DNA of 64,000 nucleotides from Desulfonema magnum (GTDB taxonomy: Bacteria > Desulfobacterota > Desulfobacteria > Desulfobacterales > 4be13), in NCBI RefSeq assembly GCF_017377395.1, contig NZ_CP061800.1, positions 372,001 through 436,000 on the forward strand. Reading direction: 5' to 3'. Both the position numbers and the translations under genes were made by a program. Under the pieces are notes generated by a model. The model saw only the letters and a list, made by a program, of their open reading frames with translations. It did no database searches and was not told the origin of the DNA. This document shows positions 52,718 through 61,400 of this stretch, piece by piece. The stretch's first letter is position 1. Every line of letters begins with the position of its first letter.

Positions 52718-52815
52718 ATCAGTTGTCTGCCATCAGCTATCAGGTGTCAATCAGTCTCAGCTATCAGGGGTCAGGGGGTCAGTTATCATTCGTCAGTCAG
52801 CTAATAACTGACAAC
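52718..52815. repeat. Degenerate TCAGTTA/TCAGCTA heptamer array
   Basis: Units such as ATCAGTT, ATCAGCT, ATCAGGT and GTCAGTT at roughly 7-bp steps between nrdD and nrdG. Confidence 0.6.
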
Positions 52816-52821
52816 TTTTTT

Positions 52822-55800
52822 TCATGCCACTTTGAACGTCTTTCTTTTGCTAAATTCCACCTGCTTCCCCTTGTTCCATTGCTTTACAGGTCTTAAATAG
52901 CCGACAACTCTTGAATAAATTTCAGTTTCAGCACCGCATATAGGACATATTTCCTGCTCTCCGTTCAGATAGCCGTGGGACGGGCATACGCTGAATGTAG
53001 GAGTAAGCGTGAAATAGGGAAGTTTGAATTTGTTTGTAATCTTCCTGATCACATTTTTCACCACTTCAATGTCGCTGATCATTTCTCCCAGATAAATATG
53101 GAGAACTGTATTGTGTACAAACACAAAGCTGTTGTTCCCCGCCAGATAATTATGATTCTTTTCTGTAGTCAAATCATAAAAATCATTGTCCGCCACTTCT
53201 GTTCCCTGCTCGGAGGCAGGGTCAAGTTTCGAAGTGTTCAGAACCCTGACAACGGGCAATTGTCTTTTCAGCCTGTCAGACAGGACTTCTTTTACATAAC
53301 CCTTACCCCTTTGCAAAGGGATATCCTCTCTTGCCAGGGTTGCCTGGTAACTTGAAATAAATACCCGGTATATATCCGCCTCATTATCTCTTTGGGATGT
53401 TTTTTTGTGTTTTGAGACTAATACGCCGGCTATGGAAGACATCTCGACGATGTCATCAGCCAGTTTTTCCGAAACAGTATAATACTCAATAGTGCCTCTT
53501 TTTTTGTCAACATGTCCGTCACTGTCAATCAGGCCGGCCAGAAAACCATAAAAATTTTCTTTTGACAAAACACGTTTGACCTCTGACGGAATACTTATTA
53601 CAGAGGCTTTTTTACCGCCAAAAAAGCGATATTGAAACAGAAAATCTGACACAGCTTTTTTGCTGGTACTTACTTCAAGCAGTTTTTCACTTCGTTTGTC
53701 ATTTCGGATAGGTCTGACCTGACAGCCAAACAAGCGGTTTAAGATACCTGAAATGTTGTCCAATACCGGTTTGGATTCCGAAAAGAAGTGTGTTTTGTAT
53801 CTGGTTAAGTTGTTGCCGCCGCGGTTGTCCTTAAATTCGGATATGGAACCGTCACCGATAAAAAAGCCGATAAGATAAGCTGACTCTGAATCAAGCGAAC
53901 TTTTTTCCGGCAAAAGATTTTGTGAATTTTGCAGAATGTAATCGCCTTTCCTGAGTTCATCAGCCCTTTTTTCCGTAACTTCGTATTTTGACAATTTGAC
54001 ATAATTCTCCCGGCATGTCTGGCTATGCCTCAAATGAGCCGCAAAAGCCTTGACATTTTTAAGGGATTCAGCACACACAGGGCACTGGTTGTCAAAAGAG
54101 ACTTTTTCCATCACAAAAAAAGGATGCCAGTCACTTGTGGTTATTTCAACCCCTCTTTCGGCCACAACTTTTATCTTATGATGTTTCGCAACATTTATTG
54201 TCACGGCATCTGTGATCAGATCCCATTCGCTTTGTCCGGTTTTCGGGTTATAGCTTAATGCTTTTATGGGCGAAAGTGATTTGAAGTGACTGACAATCTC
54301 CTCTATTTTTATCGCCCCTTTGTCAGTGATAACCTTGTTGCCCTTCTCAATACAGCCTCCGGTATATTTGGTCTGGAGTTCATCCTGAAGCCTCAGTGTT
54401 TCAAAAATGTCATCTGTATAGTTCACAGGCAACTGACTGGAGTTGGTGTAATAAGGATCTTCGCCATTGCAATATCCCTCGTCATTGGCACATGAGATTT
54501 CAGGAAACGGCTGCTTGTCGAGCATTGCAAGGCGGTAAGACGTGCCTTCCGCGGGTGTCGCTTCCAGATTGAAAAGGTCTCCGGTTTCTTCCTGAACTTC
54601 CGAAATCATGTCGCGAATAAACGCCATGACTCTCAGTGAAAATTCCTGTCCGACCTCGCTGCCAATGTCTTCCCCCAGGAAATTCACACACGCTTCGTTC
54701 ATACCGATAATGCCAATGGTGGAGAAATGATTTTTCCAGTAAAGCCCGGTGGCCTTTTTAACATCTCTCAGATAAAATTTGGAATAGGGATAAAGATTTT
54801 TTTCTGTAAAATTTTCAAGAATTTTTCGTTTGATGCCCAGGCTGTCTTTGGCAATAAAGATCAGCCTTTTCAGGCGTTCAAAGAATTCTTTTTCACTTTT
54901 TGACAAATAGCCTATCCGAGGCAGATTGGCCGTCACCACGCCGATAGAATTTCCGCACCAGCTTACCTTACCGTTTCTCCTGACAAAGACGGTATTGTTC
55001 TCCACTTCGCAGCAATAGACCTTTCCCGCATAATGGCTTTGAGAGATGTTATGCTTCCGGAGCCGATGATGCTTGGATATCTGCACGCCCACATTATAAC
55101 AGGTTTTCGTAGAAGCGATTTCACAACCTTTTATAAAAGTGACTTTGTCCTTGCTTATGCCATAGGAACCAAGTTTTCCGATCTTCAGGATAATCTCCTG
55201 AACATCACCGGCAAGCATTTTGGATGAAGTCCAGTAGTTTATCTGCCCTGTTGTTTTTCGCACATGTCCGTCCCCTTTCACCATCCATTCAAAGAGGATG
55301 TTCAACTGCCTTTTGGCGAGCTTCTTTATCTCTTTTGGGACATACTTCTCATGACATTTTCCGAACTGCCTGAGATAAGTCCACAACTGCTTATTACAGA
55401 TGACATAATGGTCAGACTCCGTAGCATAGCGGAATGGGAGACGATCCAAAACCCCCTCAATTTCCTCCCGGATATTTTCTTTCTTTTGTGTGATAAAAAT
55501 CCTGTATCCATGAGAGGGTGCGATGTTTTCGTTGTCAAAGCTTCCTTCTGCCAGCCAAAAGCCGAAGAATCTGAGCCAATCATCCATATTTATTTTAAGA
55601 GGCTCCCTGATCACTTCATAAGGCGTATTTCCCTGTGCGCCATATTTCGTGAACTTTATTTCAGGCAGAACAAACCATTCCGCTTCTTCACCTGTCCATG
55701 TCCCCTTTTTTGGGATGCGGTGGTTATTGACATCAAAATCTCCGGCTTCCACAAAGTCTCTTTTCTCCTTGCCGTTGTTAATTTTGTCAATCACCATCCT

Positions 55801-58800
55801 GTGGTTCGGAGTAACACACAAATCCAGAGACCTTGCATTGAAATTATACATCGCCCCTTCGTAATCATACTGAAACAGTCTTTTGGGCTTGTGCAGTTCT
55901 ATTATATTATCCTCGGACAGGGTGAAAACGAGGTCTCCTTCGGATAAATCCATGAAGTATTTCCACCCTTCTTCCGTCAATATTTCGGTTTCCTCATCAT
56001 AACATCCGGTTAAAGGATTCGCTCCGAAAAGGCCGCCGCCGCGTTTGATAAGCTCTCTGTTGTCTAAGCGAAGCCGGCAGCACATAGAACGGGCGTCATC
56101 CGGCGACATGTCGGAGTTCACAAAGTTAGAAAAATAGGGCGTCCCGAACTTACCGGTCATTTGCCATATTTTGTTCAGATTGGGATTGTTCCAGTCAAAA
56201 TCTTTGGTGATATTATAAGTCGGAATGGGAAATGTGTTGTGAAAAACAATACTGTTCGCCCCGATAAAAGACTCGTTATCTTCCACAGAAAAATCATAAA
56301 CATACCCGGAGTAAACAAAATCTTCGATGGAGGTGATTCTTTCCAGAAACAGGTCCCCGTGGATAATCTTCTCCAGCAGGTCATCCTGCAGCTCAGAATT
56401 TTCCGAAGCAGCTTTGTCTTTTAATTCCTGATACAAGGATTTGATTTTTTCAAGGCTCAGGTTGTCCCTTTTATATTTCTCAAAATCCTTTACCTGCCAA
56501 TTGTTTTTCTTTATCAGATTATCTCTGATGTATTTCCATAAAGGAAAGACGTTGTGAACAGACTCATCCTTGCTGAAGTCCAACTGATATACGGTATTCT
56601 TGGATTCATATGTGTAATCTCTCACATAGGTTTTATACCCCTTGTACGCGAACAGCACAGGCAGGGTTACTGACATTCTTTTGCTCACAGTCCTTATTTT
56701 CAAAGCATCTTTGTTCCCATCTGCTGTAAAATATCCTTCAATGAAGCTTTCAAAATGGACAGAATTCATGACTTCCGCGGGAACATACTTGGTTGTCGCC
56801 TGAACATTGCCATCGAAAAAATCATAAAACAGTTTGCTTATGGTATAGGAAATAATGGTAATGCCATGTTCACCTTCATTAAAATGAATCCCGGGAAATA
56901 CAGTTTCTATGTTTTTTCTGATTTCTTCCAGAACAGTTTCATCTTTGGAAGAGAATTCAACACCTTTGTATGTTGCATCTGTATTGGAATACAGCATGTT
57001 CCCATTGCCCGCAAAAAAGCCGAATAACCATAGCAGGACAGGTGAAAGCTCTATGTAACTGCCAAAAGAATCATTATACTTGCTCCCTTTTATTTTCTGT
57101 AAAGGCAGGCGGATGTTTTCTTTAAGATGGTCCGTTCGAAATGATTTAGCGCTCAGAATGAAGTCTCCGGGACTCATCTCTTTCACGGGTTTGTGTTTTG
57201 CTTCCCCCTCAGATGTGAAAACAAACAAACTATGGCCCTTTGTGACCACCACCTCATTTCCGACATGCGTTCTGACTTTTACACATGTGTTCGTTTCTCT
57301 GTGTTTGACAAACCGGGTAATCGGCTTAAATTCAGTTTTGAAAGTGTCTGTGTTAAATGACAGAGCCTCATAATTTAAGGCAGAGACATCTGAAACCCCC
57401 TCTTCGGGAAGTTCCTTGTCTATTATGGAACTGATACTGTCCGGAATCAGTTTTTCTTTGTTTTTGTCATATATGATGACCTTTTCTTCAGGATGTAAGC
57501 TGAAAACCCTTCCGGTGGCATCCCCTTCCATCATGATCTCAGCAAACGCCTCGTTGAGCATGTTCATTTCATGCTGAAAATCGTTGTAGGTTTCGTTTTT
57601 GTACTCGCCGCCGATGATGACCGGATGATCCCTGAACACGGAAGGAACTTCCAAGTCCATGGTAATATTAAAAAAAGGAGTATTGCCAGTAATAAACACC
57701 TTTCCGTTTCTTCTCGCGATAACTGTTTCGTTGTCAGTGGTCGGGCACCATATTATCCCGGAATAATCCACCTTTTTTATTTCCATGATGGATGTCCCCT
57801 GATGATCTACCAATCGTAATACATAGATCATCTTTGTCCCGATAGTCGGTTCTCTTACAGCAACAGTAAAACCATACTCCGCGTCAACAGCTATCTGCTG
57901 AAGACCATTTAATATTTCAAGATTCGTCGTGGTGATTTTACACCCTTCATGTCCATCTGCTTTAAGATATGTTTCAAGAAACAATCTGGCCTGCATCTTA
58001 TTCATATTCTTCAGGATTTCAGGGATAAATTTAACCGTCTCTCTTGTCTTGAACAAATCATCAAGAATTCTTTGGGAAGATGCAGCGTTCAGCCTTATCA
58101 TGATAGATGGCCTTCCGAGAGCAGGCGTGGAATTTCTGACGCTGTACTCACAGCCACACTTATCCAGCAAACCAATGATCTCTTCGTAGTTTTCAGGGCT
58201 TGCAATCTGAGACTGATATATGGTAATTCTGTGACTGTGGCGGTGTTTTATGTAACTCTCCTTTGATCCCTCAGCAATGATCCATGCGAGCAGTTTTATT
58301 TCTTCACCAGAGATATTCTTAGGCGGATTACAGTTTTTTCCGGTTATCGGTATGATTACAGGTGATTTGTACTCCAGAACTTTTTCTATTTCCTCAAGCA
58401 CAAACCTGTCATCTGTATTGAAAATTTTCCTCACAACCCTGTGACCAGGAGAGATAAGCTGATCCTGAATCCTGTTCTTCAGGTTATACATCTCACCTTC
58501 ATAATGCTTTGAGAACATTTTTTTCACTGGCAAATCTTCAATTTCCCCGGTTGTCACATTAAAGGTTTTTATTATCTGCCCGACATCAATGTCCTCATAT
58601 CCTATCCATCCGTCAGGAGTAAGAATTTCGGTATCCTCTGACATACATTGAAAGCCCACCCTTGTAGGAATATTGGCGTTAAAGACAAATTCCTGCATGG
58701 CCTGTTTGACTTCCTTGTAATTCAGGCTGTCATAACGCACAAAAGGAGCAAGAAGCGTATCGAAATTGGAAACTGCCTGGGCACCCGCACTTTCCCCCTG

Positions 58801-59451
58801 GAGTGTATAAATAAAATTCACCAACTGCCCCAGGGCTGTCCTCAGATGCCGGGGCGGAGCGCTTTCCACCTTGCCCGGAACCCCTCTGAAGCCTTGCAGC
58901 AGAAGGTCTTTTAAATCCCACCCCACACAATATACGGATAACTGATTCAAATCATGAATATGTAACTCTCCGTTTTTATGAGCATTTCTGATTTCCGGCG
59001 GATATATTCGGTTCAGCCAGTACTCCGAGGTGATATCTGATGAAATGTAATTATTAAGTCCCTGAAGAGAATAGCACATATTACTGTTTTCATTTATTTT
59101 CCAGTCCAGATTCTGGAGATATTGGTCAACAAGATCAACATTTGCCTTGGTCGCCATATTTCTTATCTGGGTATGCTGTTCTCTGTACAGAATATATGCT
59201 TTGGCTGTTTTGGAAAATGAGGAGTCTAAAAGCACCTTTTCCACAATATCCTGAATTTCCTCAACTTCGGGAACAGACTGACACACCTCACGGGCTGAAG
59301 TGACCGCCCGAAGCATCAGCTTTTTGGCCTCTCTTTCCCCAAATTCTCCGGTTGCTTTTCCTGCCTTTGAAATTGCTGTTGTAATTTTTGATGAATCAAA
59401 GCTGACAATTCTTCCGTCACGCTTTTTTATATTTTCGAACACAAGTAACAC
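52822..59451 (-). CDS. nrdD: Anaerobic ribonucleoside-triphosphate reductase NrdD with four inteins
   Basis: 2209-residue precursor; 698 residues remain after removal of four inteins (residues 269-590, 651-1072, 1150-1501, 1700-2114), the usual NrdD length. The exteins join to give RVGFQ/TPFFNIT, GRVF/TFPIPTYN, NPLTG/SIGVVTANLPRIG and YTGG/TVLHIYLGE, all conserved NrdD stretches. The N-terminal ATP-cone (RDGRIVSFDSSKI), SMCCRLRL, the zinc Cys set (VCPSHGYL ... EICPICG) and the glycyl-radical site RVVGYLRPVKQWNKGKQ (Gly2184) are present. It reduces NTPs to dNTPs without oxygen. Start GTG at 59451, or GTG at 59442 with GAGG spacing, which gives Met-Phe-Glu-Asn-Ile-Lys-Lys-Arg-Asp-Gly. Two NrdR-box-like sites lie upstream. 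Confidence 0.95.
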   Translation of the reverse strand: MLLVFENIKKRDGRIVSFDSSKITTAISKAGKATGEFGEREAKKLMLRAVTSAREVCQSVPEVEEIQDIVEKVLLDSSFSKTAKAYILYREQHTQIRNMATKANVDLVDQYLQNLDWKINENSNMCYSLQGLNNYISSDITSEYWLNRIYPPEIRNAHKNGELHIHDLNQLSVYCVGWDLKDLLLQGFRGVPGKVESAPPRHLRTALGQLVNFIYTLQGESAGAQAVSNFDTLLAPFVRYDSLNYKEVKQAMQEFVFNANIPTRVGFQCMSEDTEILTPDGWIGYEDIDVGQIIKTFNVTTGEIEDLPVKKMFSKHYEGEMYNLKNRIQDQLISPGHRVVRKIFNTDDRFVLEEIEKVLEYKSPVIIPITGKNCNPPKNISGEEIKLLAWIIAEGSKESYIKHRHSHRITIYQSQIASPENYEEIIGLLDKCGCEYSVRNSTPALGRPSIMIRLNAASSQRILDDLFKTRETVKFIPEILKNMNKMQARLFLETYLKADGHEGCKITTTNLEILNGLQQIAVDAEYGFTVAVREPTIGTKMIYVLRLVDHQGTSIMEIKKVDYSGIIWCPTTDNETVIARRNGKVFITGNTPFFNITMDLEVPSVFRDHPVIIGGEYKNETYNDFQHEMNMLNEAFAEIMMEGDATGRVFSLHPEEKVIIYDKNKEKLIPDSISSIIDKELPEEGVSDVSALNYEALSFNTDTFKTEFKPITRFVKHRETNTCVKVRTHVGNEVVVTKGHSLFVFTSEGEAKHKPVKEMSPGDFILSAKSFRTDHLKENIRLPLQKIKGSKYNDSFGSYIELSPVLLWLFGFFAGNGNMLYSNTDATYKGVEFSSKDETVLEEIRKNIETVFPGIHFNEGEHGITIISYTISKLFYDFFDGNVQATTKYVPAEVMNSVHFESFIEGYFTADGNKDALKIRTVSKRMSVTLPVLFAYKGYKTYVRDYTYESKNTVYQLDFSKDESVHNVFPLWKYIRDNLIKKNNWQVKDFEKYKRDNLSLEKIKSLYQELKDKAASENSELQDDLLEKIIHGDLFLERITSIEDFVYSGYVYDFSVEDNESFIGANSIVFHNTFPIPTYNITKDFDWNNPNLNKIWQMTGKFGTPYFSNFVNSDMSPDDARSMCCRLRLDNRELIKRGGGLFGANPLTGCYDEETEILTEEGWKYFMDLSEGDLVFTLSEDNIIELHKPKRLFQYDYEGAMYNFNARSLDLCVTPNHRMVIDKINNGKEKRDFVEAGDFDVNNHRIPKKGTWTGEEAEWFVLPEIKFTKYGAQGNTPYEVIREPLKINMDDWLRFFGFWLAEGSFDNENIAPSHGYRIFITQKKENIREEIEGVLDRLPFRYATESDHYVICNKQLWTYLRQFGKCHEKYVPKEIKKLAKRQLNILFEWMVKGDGHVRKTTGQINYWTSSKMLAGDVQEIILKIGKLGSYGISKDKVTFIKGCEIASTKTCYNVGVQISKHHRLRKHNISQSHYAGKVYCCEVENNTVFVRRNGKVSWCGNSIGVVTANLPRIGYLSKSEKEFFERLKRLIFIAKDSLGIKRKILENFTEKNLYPYSKFYLRDVKKATGLYWKNHFSTIGIIGMNEACVNFLGEDIGSEVGQEFSLRVMAFIRDMISEVQEETGDLFNLEATPAEGTSYRLAMLDKQPFPEISCANDEGYCNGEDPYYTNSSQLPVNYTDDIFETLRLQDELQTKYTGGCIEKGNKVITDKGAIKIEEIVSHFKSLSPIKALSYNPKTGQSEWDLITDAVTINVAKHHKIKVVAERGVEITTSDWHPFFVMEKVSFDNQCPVCAESLKNVKAFAAHLRHSQTCRENYVKLSKYEVTEKRADELRKGDYILQNSQNLLPEKSSLDSESAYLIGFFIGDGSISEFKDNRGGNNLTRYKTHFFSESKPVLDNISGILNRLFGCQVRPIRNDKRSEKLLEVSTSKKAVSDFLFQYRFFGGKKASVISIPSEVKRVLSKENFYGFLAGLIDSDGHVDKKRGTIEYYTVSEKLADDIVEMSSIAGVLVSKHKKTSQRDNEADIYRVFISSYQATLAREDIPLQRGKGYVKEVLSDRLKRQLPVVRVLNTSKLDPASEQGTEVADNDFYDLTTEKNHNYLAGNNSFVFVHNTVLHIYLGEMISDIEVVKNVIRKITNKFKLPYFTLTPTFSVCPSHGYLNGEQEICPICGAETEIYSRVVGYLRPVKQWNKGKQVEFSKRKTFKVA
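53110..54354 (-). other. Intein 4 of NrdD (415 aa, LAGLIDADG, zinc finger)
   Basis: Starts Cys-Ile-Glu-Lys-Gly (Cys1700) and ends His-Asn before extein Thr. LAGLIDADG motifs: LIGFFIGDGS (about 161) and FLAGLIDSDGHV (about 271 of the intein). Unusually it also holds a C2H2-type finger: Cys-Pro-Val-Cys at 91-94, twelve residues, then His107-x2-His110 and Cys114. Probably a DNA-binding addition to the homing endonuclease. Confidence 0.9.
54949..56004 (-). other. Intein 3 of NrdD (352 aa, LAGLIDADG)
   Basis: Starts Cys-Tyr-Asp-Glu-Glu-Thr-Glu-Ile-Leu (block A), has TPNHRM (block B) and two LAGLIDADG-like motifs (FFGFWLAEGSF, LFEWMVKGDGHV), ends Trp-Cys-Gly-Asn before Ser. The penultimate residue is Gly rather than His, as in intein 1. 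Confidence 0.9.
56236..57501 (-). other. Intein 2 of NrdD (422 aa, LAGLIDADG, Ser1)
   Basis: The extein reads Gly-Arg-Val-Phe, then Ser-Leu-His-Pro-Glu-Glu-Lys begins the intein (Ser1 in place of Cys1) and His-Asn/Thr-Phe-Pro-Ile ends it. Block B is KGHSLFVF; LAGLIDADG-like motifs LLWLFGFFAGNGN and FIEGYFTADGNK. Longest of the four. Confidence 0.88.
57682..58647 (-). other. Intein 1 of NrdD (322 aa, LAGLIDADG)
   Basis: Starts Cys-Met-Ser-Glu-Asp-Thr-Glu-Ile-Leu, block B is SPGHRVV, LAGLIDADG-like motifs LLAWIIAEGS and LFLETYLKADGHE, ends Ile-Thr-Gly-Asn before Thr-Pro-Phe-Phe. Cys1 is at 58645-58647. Shortest of the four. Confidence 0.9.
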
Positions 59452-59550
59452 CTCGCGATTTTAATTATTTTCCCAAAAAATGACAAAAATTTTTTAGCAT
59501 TTCACAGGCCAAAAAATCAAAGTCTGTTTTCAACAGACAGTTCTGATTAT

Positions 59551-59597
59551 CGCAATATATTGTTGTATGTCAATCAAAAAAATCAATATGTAGTGTT
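59551..59597. promoter_or_regulatory. Pair of NrdR-box-like sites upstream of nrdD
   Basis: Box 1 (59551-59566) has the palindromic core CAATATATTG; box 2 (59582-59597) reads ATCAATATGTAGTGTT. Their centres are 31 bp apart, the usual three-turn spacing of NrdR boxes, and they lie 100-146 bp upstream of the nrdD start. NrdR normally represses ribonucleotide reductase operons; the match to the family consensus is by eye. Confidence 0.6.
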
Positions 59598-59722
59598 ATG
59601 CTTTAGGCGGATTGCAAAGAAAAACAGAAAGGTAAGAGGTAGAAAATTTTTTTTCCGACCATTTTCTGACTTAATTGGCATGTTTTTTGCATATAAAGCC
59701 AAAAAAAATTGGCTTTTAATTT

Positions 59723-60694
59723 TTAATCATCTGGACTTGAATGACGTTTCTTATTTGGGGGGGTTATCCAGAGATAATCAGCAGCAGGATGTTCCGATTC
59801 AGTTGTCGAGGATGTCGGGAGAATGATTCTGAAATCGCTACCTGTCCGGTCCAGGACTCTGTCCGGTATTCCGAATTTTTGAACATGCCCGATTCCTGCC
59901 AGGACAACCATTTTATTTTCCTTCAGGTTGAGAGCGACAGATTCGGCCATGGCATCATCCCACACACACTGGGCCACATAAAAATTTTCAAAATTATCTC
60001 TTCCCCTGATATGCGGGTGATGTGTGAAAACTTCTTGCACATATGCCCTGTGGTCCGTATCTGAAACGTTTATTTTTTCCGGAATATATTTCCTGTCATC
60101 ATCCATAAGGCTGTCAATGCCGCCAACAGCAATTTTGGGAGGAATATGAAACGGTATGTTCAGACCTACAAGCGGTATGTTTTTTTCTTTTATAAAATTA
60201 AGAATATCATGATATAATTCAAAATCAAACTTCCAATTGGCATACCAATGCGTTTTTTTTAAAAATATTTCCTGATCCAGTTTTCCGGAGGACCAGAGGT
60301 TCAGCACATGCTGATATGAACGGTCAAACATTTCCATACCAATGGAAAGCTCCGGATATCTTTTAAACAGTTCTTTTATCACCTTGAGTTGGACTCTGTG
60401 GTGAGCAGCATATCTGTGTTTTTCACCAACATATATTACCTGAACAGTGTCCAGGTCAGCCCATAAGATATCAGAAGATACAGGCAGCCCCGTCTGAACT
60501 GAAATAATCCTTTCTTCACCAGGCAGACCCGATTTATCATTTGTAAAAAAAGATTTTTTCGGTGTCATAGCACATCCCCATAACATGCTCATAAATACAG
60601 CGCAAAGAAAAATGAACTTCAACCATTTTTTAATAAACGGCCATGTCCTGCCAGTCACAACAAAGCATGAAAAATTTGTACTTTTTATTAACAC
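59723..60694 (-). CDS. ChaN-family lipoprotein
   Basis: 323 residues. A lipoprotein signal ends Met-Leu-Trp-Gly-Cys. The mature domain has Val-Gly-Glu-Lys-His (about 93) and HRVQLKVIKELF, IGMEMFDRSYQHVL (about 122), GLNIPFHIP (about 180), a DHRAYVQEVF stretch, and a C-terminal VVLAGIGHVQKFGIP (about 275), all typical of ChaN/Tiki-superfamily proteins; some bind haem. It is likely tethered to the outer membrane. Start is GTG at 60694, four bases after AGGAG; both are within a degenerate GGTGTTA-type heptamer remnant, so repeat DNA supplies its translation start. Confidence 0.85.
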   Translation of the reverse strand: MLIKSTNFSCFVVTGRTWPFIKKWLKFIFLCAVFMSMLWGCAMTPKKSFFTNDKSGLPGEERIISVQTGLPVSSDILWADLDTVQVIYVGEKHRYAAHHRVQLKVIKELFKRYPELSIGMEMFDRSYQHVLNLWSSGKLDQEIFLKKTHWYANWKFDFELYHDILNFIKEKNIPLVGLNIPFHIPPKIAVGGIDSLMDDDRKYIPEKINVSDTDHRAYVQEVFTHHPHIRGRDNFENFYVAQCVWDDAMAESVALNLKENKMVVLAGIGHVQKFGIPDRVLDRTGSDFRIILPTSSTTESEHPAADYLWITPPNKKRHSSPDD

Positions 60695-60714
60695 TTAGCT
60701 CCTAACACCTGATA

Positions 60715-60800
60715 CTCGATAATCAAGTTTTTTTGTCATTCCTGCAAACGCAGGGACAGGCTTTCCGGCCGGATCAGACCTGGACAGTCTAAAAAATATC
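60715..60800. mobile_element. MITE family 1, truncated copy 5
   Basis: Left end CTCGATAATCAAG and CATTCCTGC are preserved; the right terminus is degraded (ATCAGACCTGGACAGTCTAAAAA instead of GGTCAAAAAACTTG). Upstream of chaN. Confidence 0.65.
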
Positions 60801-60941
60801 ACTTTTTGCTGTTTTTTTGCCTGATGATGTTTCTCCCCCCCTTCGACAAGCTCAGGGGGCGGGGGGCGGCACAAGCTCAGGGGACGGCGTTCCCTCCCAC
60901 GAACTCAGGGGACGGCACAAACTCAGGGAGCGGCGTTCCCT

Positions 60942-61400
60942 CCCACAGGCTCAATGCTGCTGAATTAAGAGTAAGCGGGTCTTCCGGTATTTTCTCCGGA
61001 GTGCGAAAAATGCTTTTTCGCAGGCGCAAAAATATAATTTTTGCACTCCGGATTCGTTCGGAATTACCTATGTCAACAGCATTTTCCCACAGGCTCAATG
61101 CTGCTGAATTAAGAGTAAGCGGGTCTTCCGGTATTTTCTCCGGAGTGCGAAAAATACTTTTTCGCAGGCGCAAAAATATAATTTTTGCACTCCGGATTCG
61201 TTCGGAATTACCTATGTCAACAGCATTTTCCCACAGGCTCAATGCTGCTGAATTAAGAGTAAGCGGGTCTTCCGGTATTTTCTCCGGAGTGCGAAAAATG
61301 CTTTTTCGCAGGCGCAAAAATATAATTTTTGCACTCCGGATTCGTTCGGAATTACCTATGTCAACAGCATTTTCCCACAGGCTCAGGGGGCGGCGTTACC
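60942..61400. repeat. 144-bp tandem repeat, three copies (left part of array)
   Basis: Units begin CCCACAGGCTCAATGCTGCTG at 60942, 61086 and 61230 (144-bp spacing) with a partial fourth at 61374. Each contains an AAGCGGGTCTTCCGG segment, the CCGGAGTGCGAAAA hairpin and ATGTCAACAGCATTTT. 144 is a multiple of three, so long frames are open on both strands; I treat these as non-coding. Before it, 60838-60941 holds GGGGGCGGCG/CTCAGGGG short repeats. Confidence 0.9.

Noticed and set aside
55264..55947. 227-codon plus-strand frame inside nrdD
   Set aside because: Complement of the intein 3 coding sequence without its own features.
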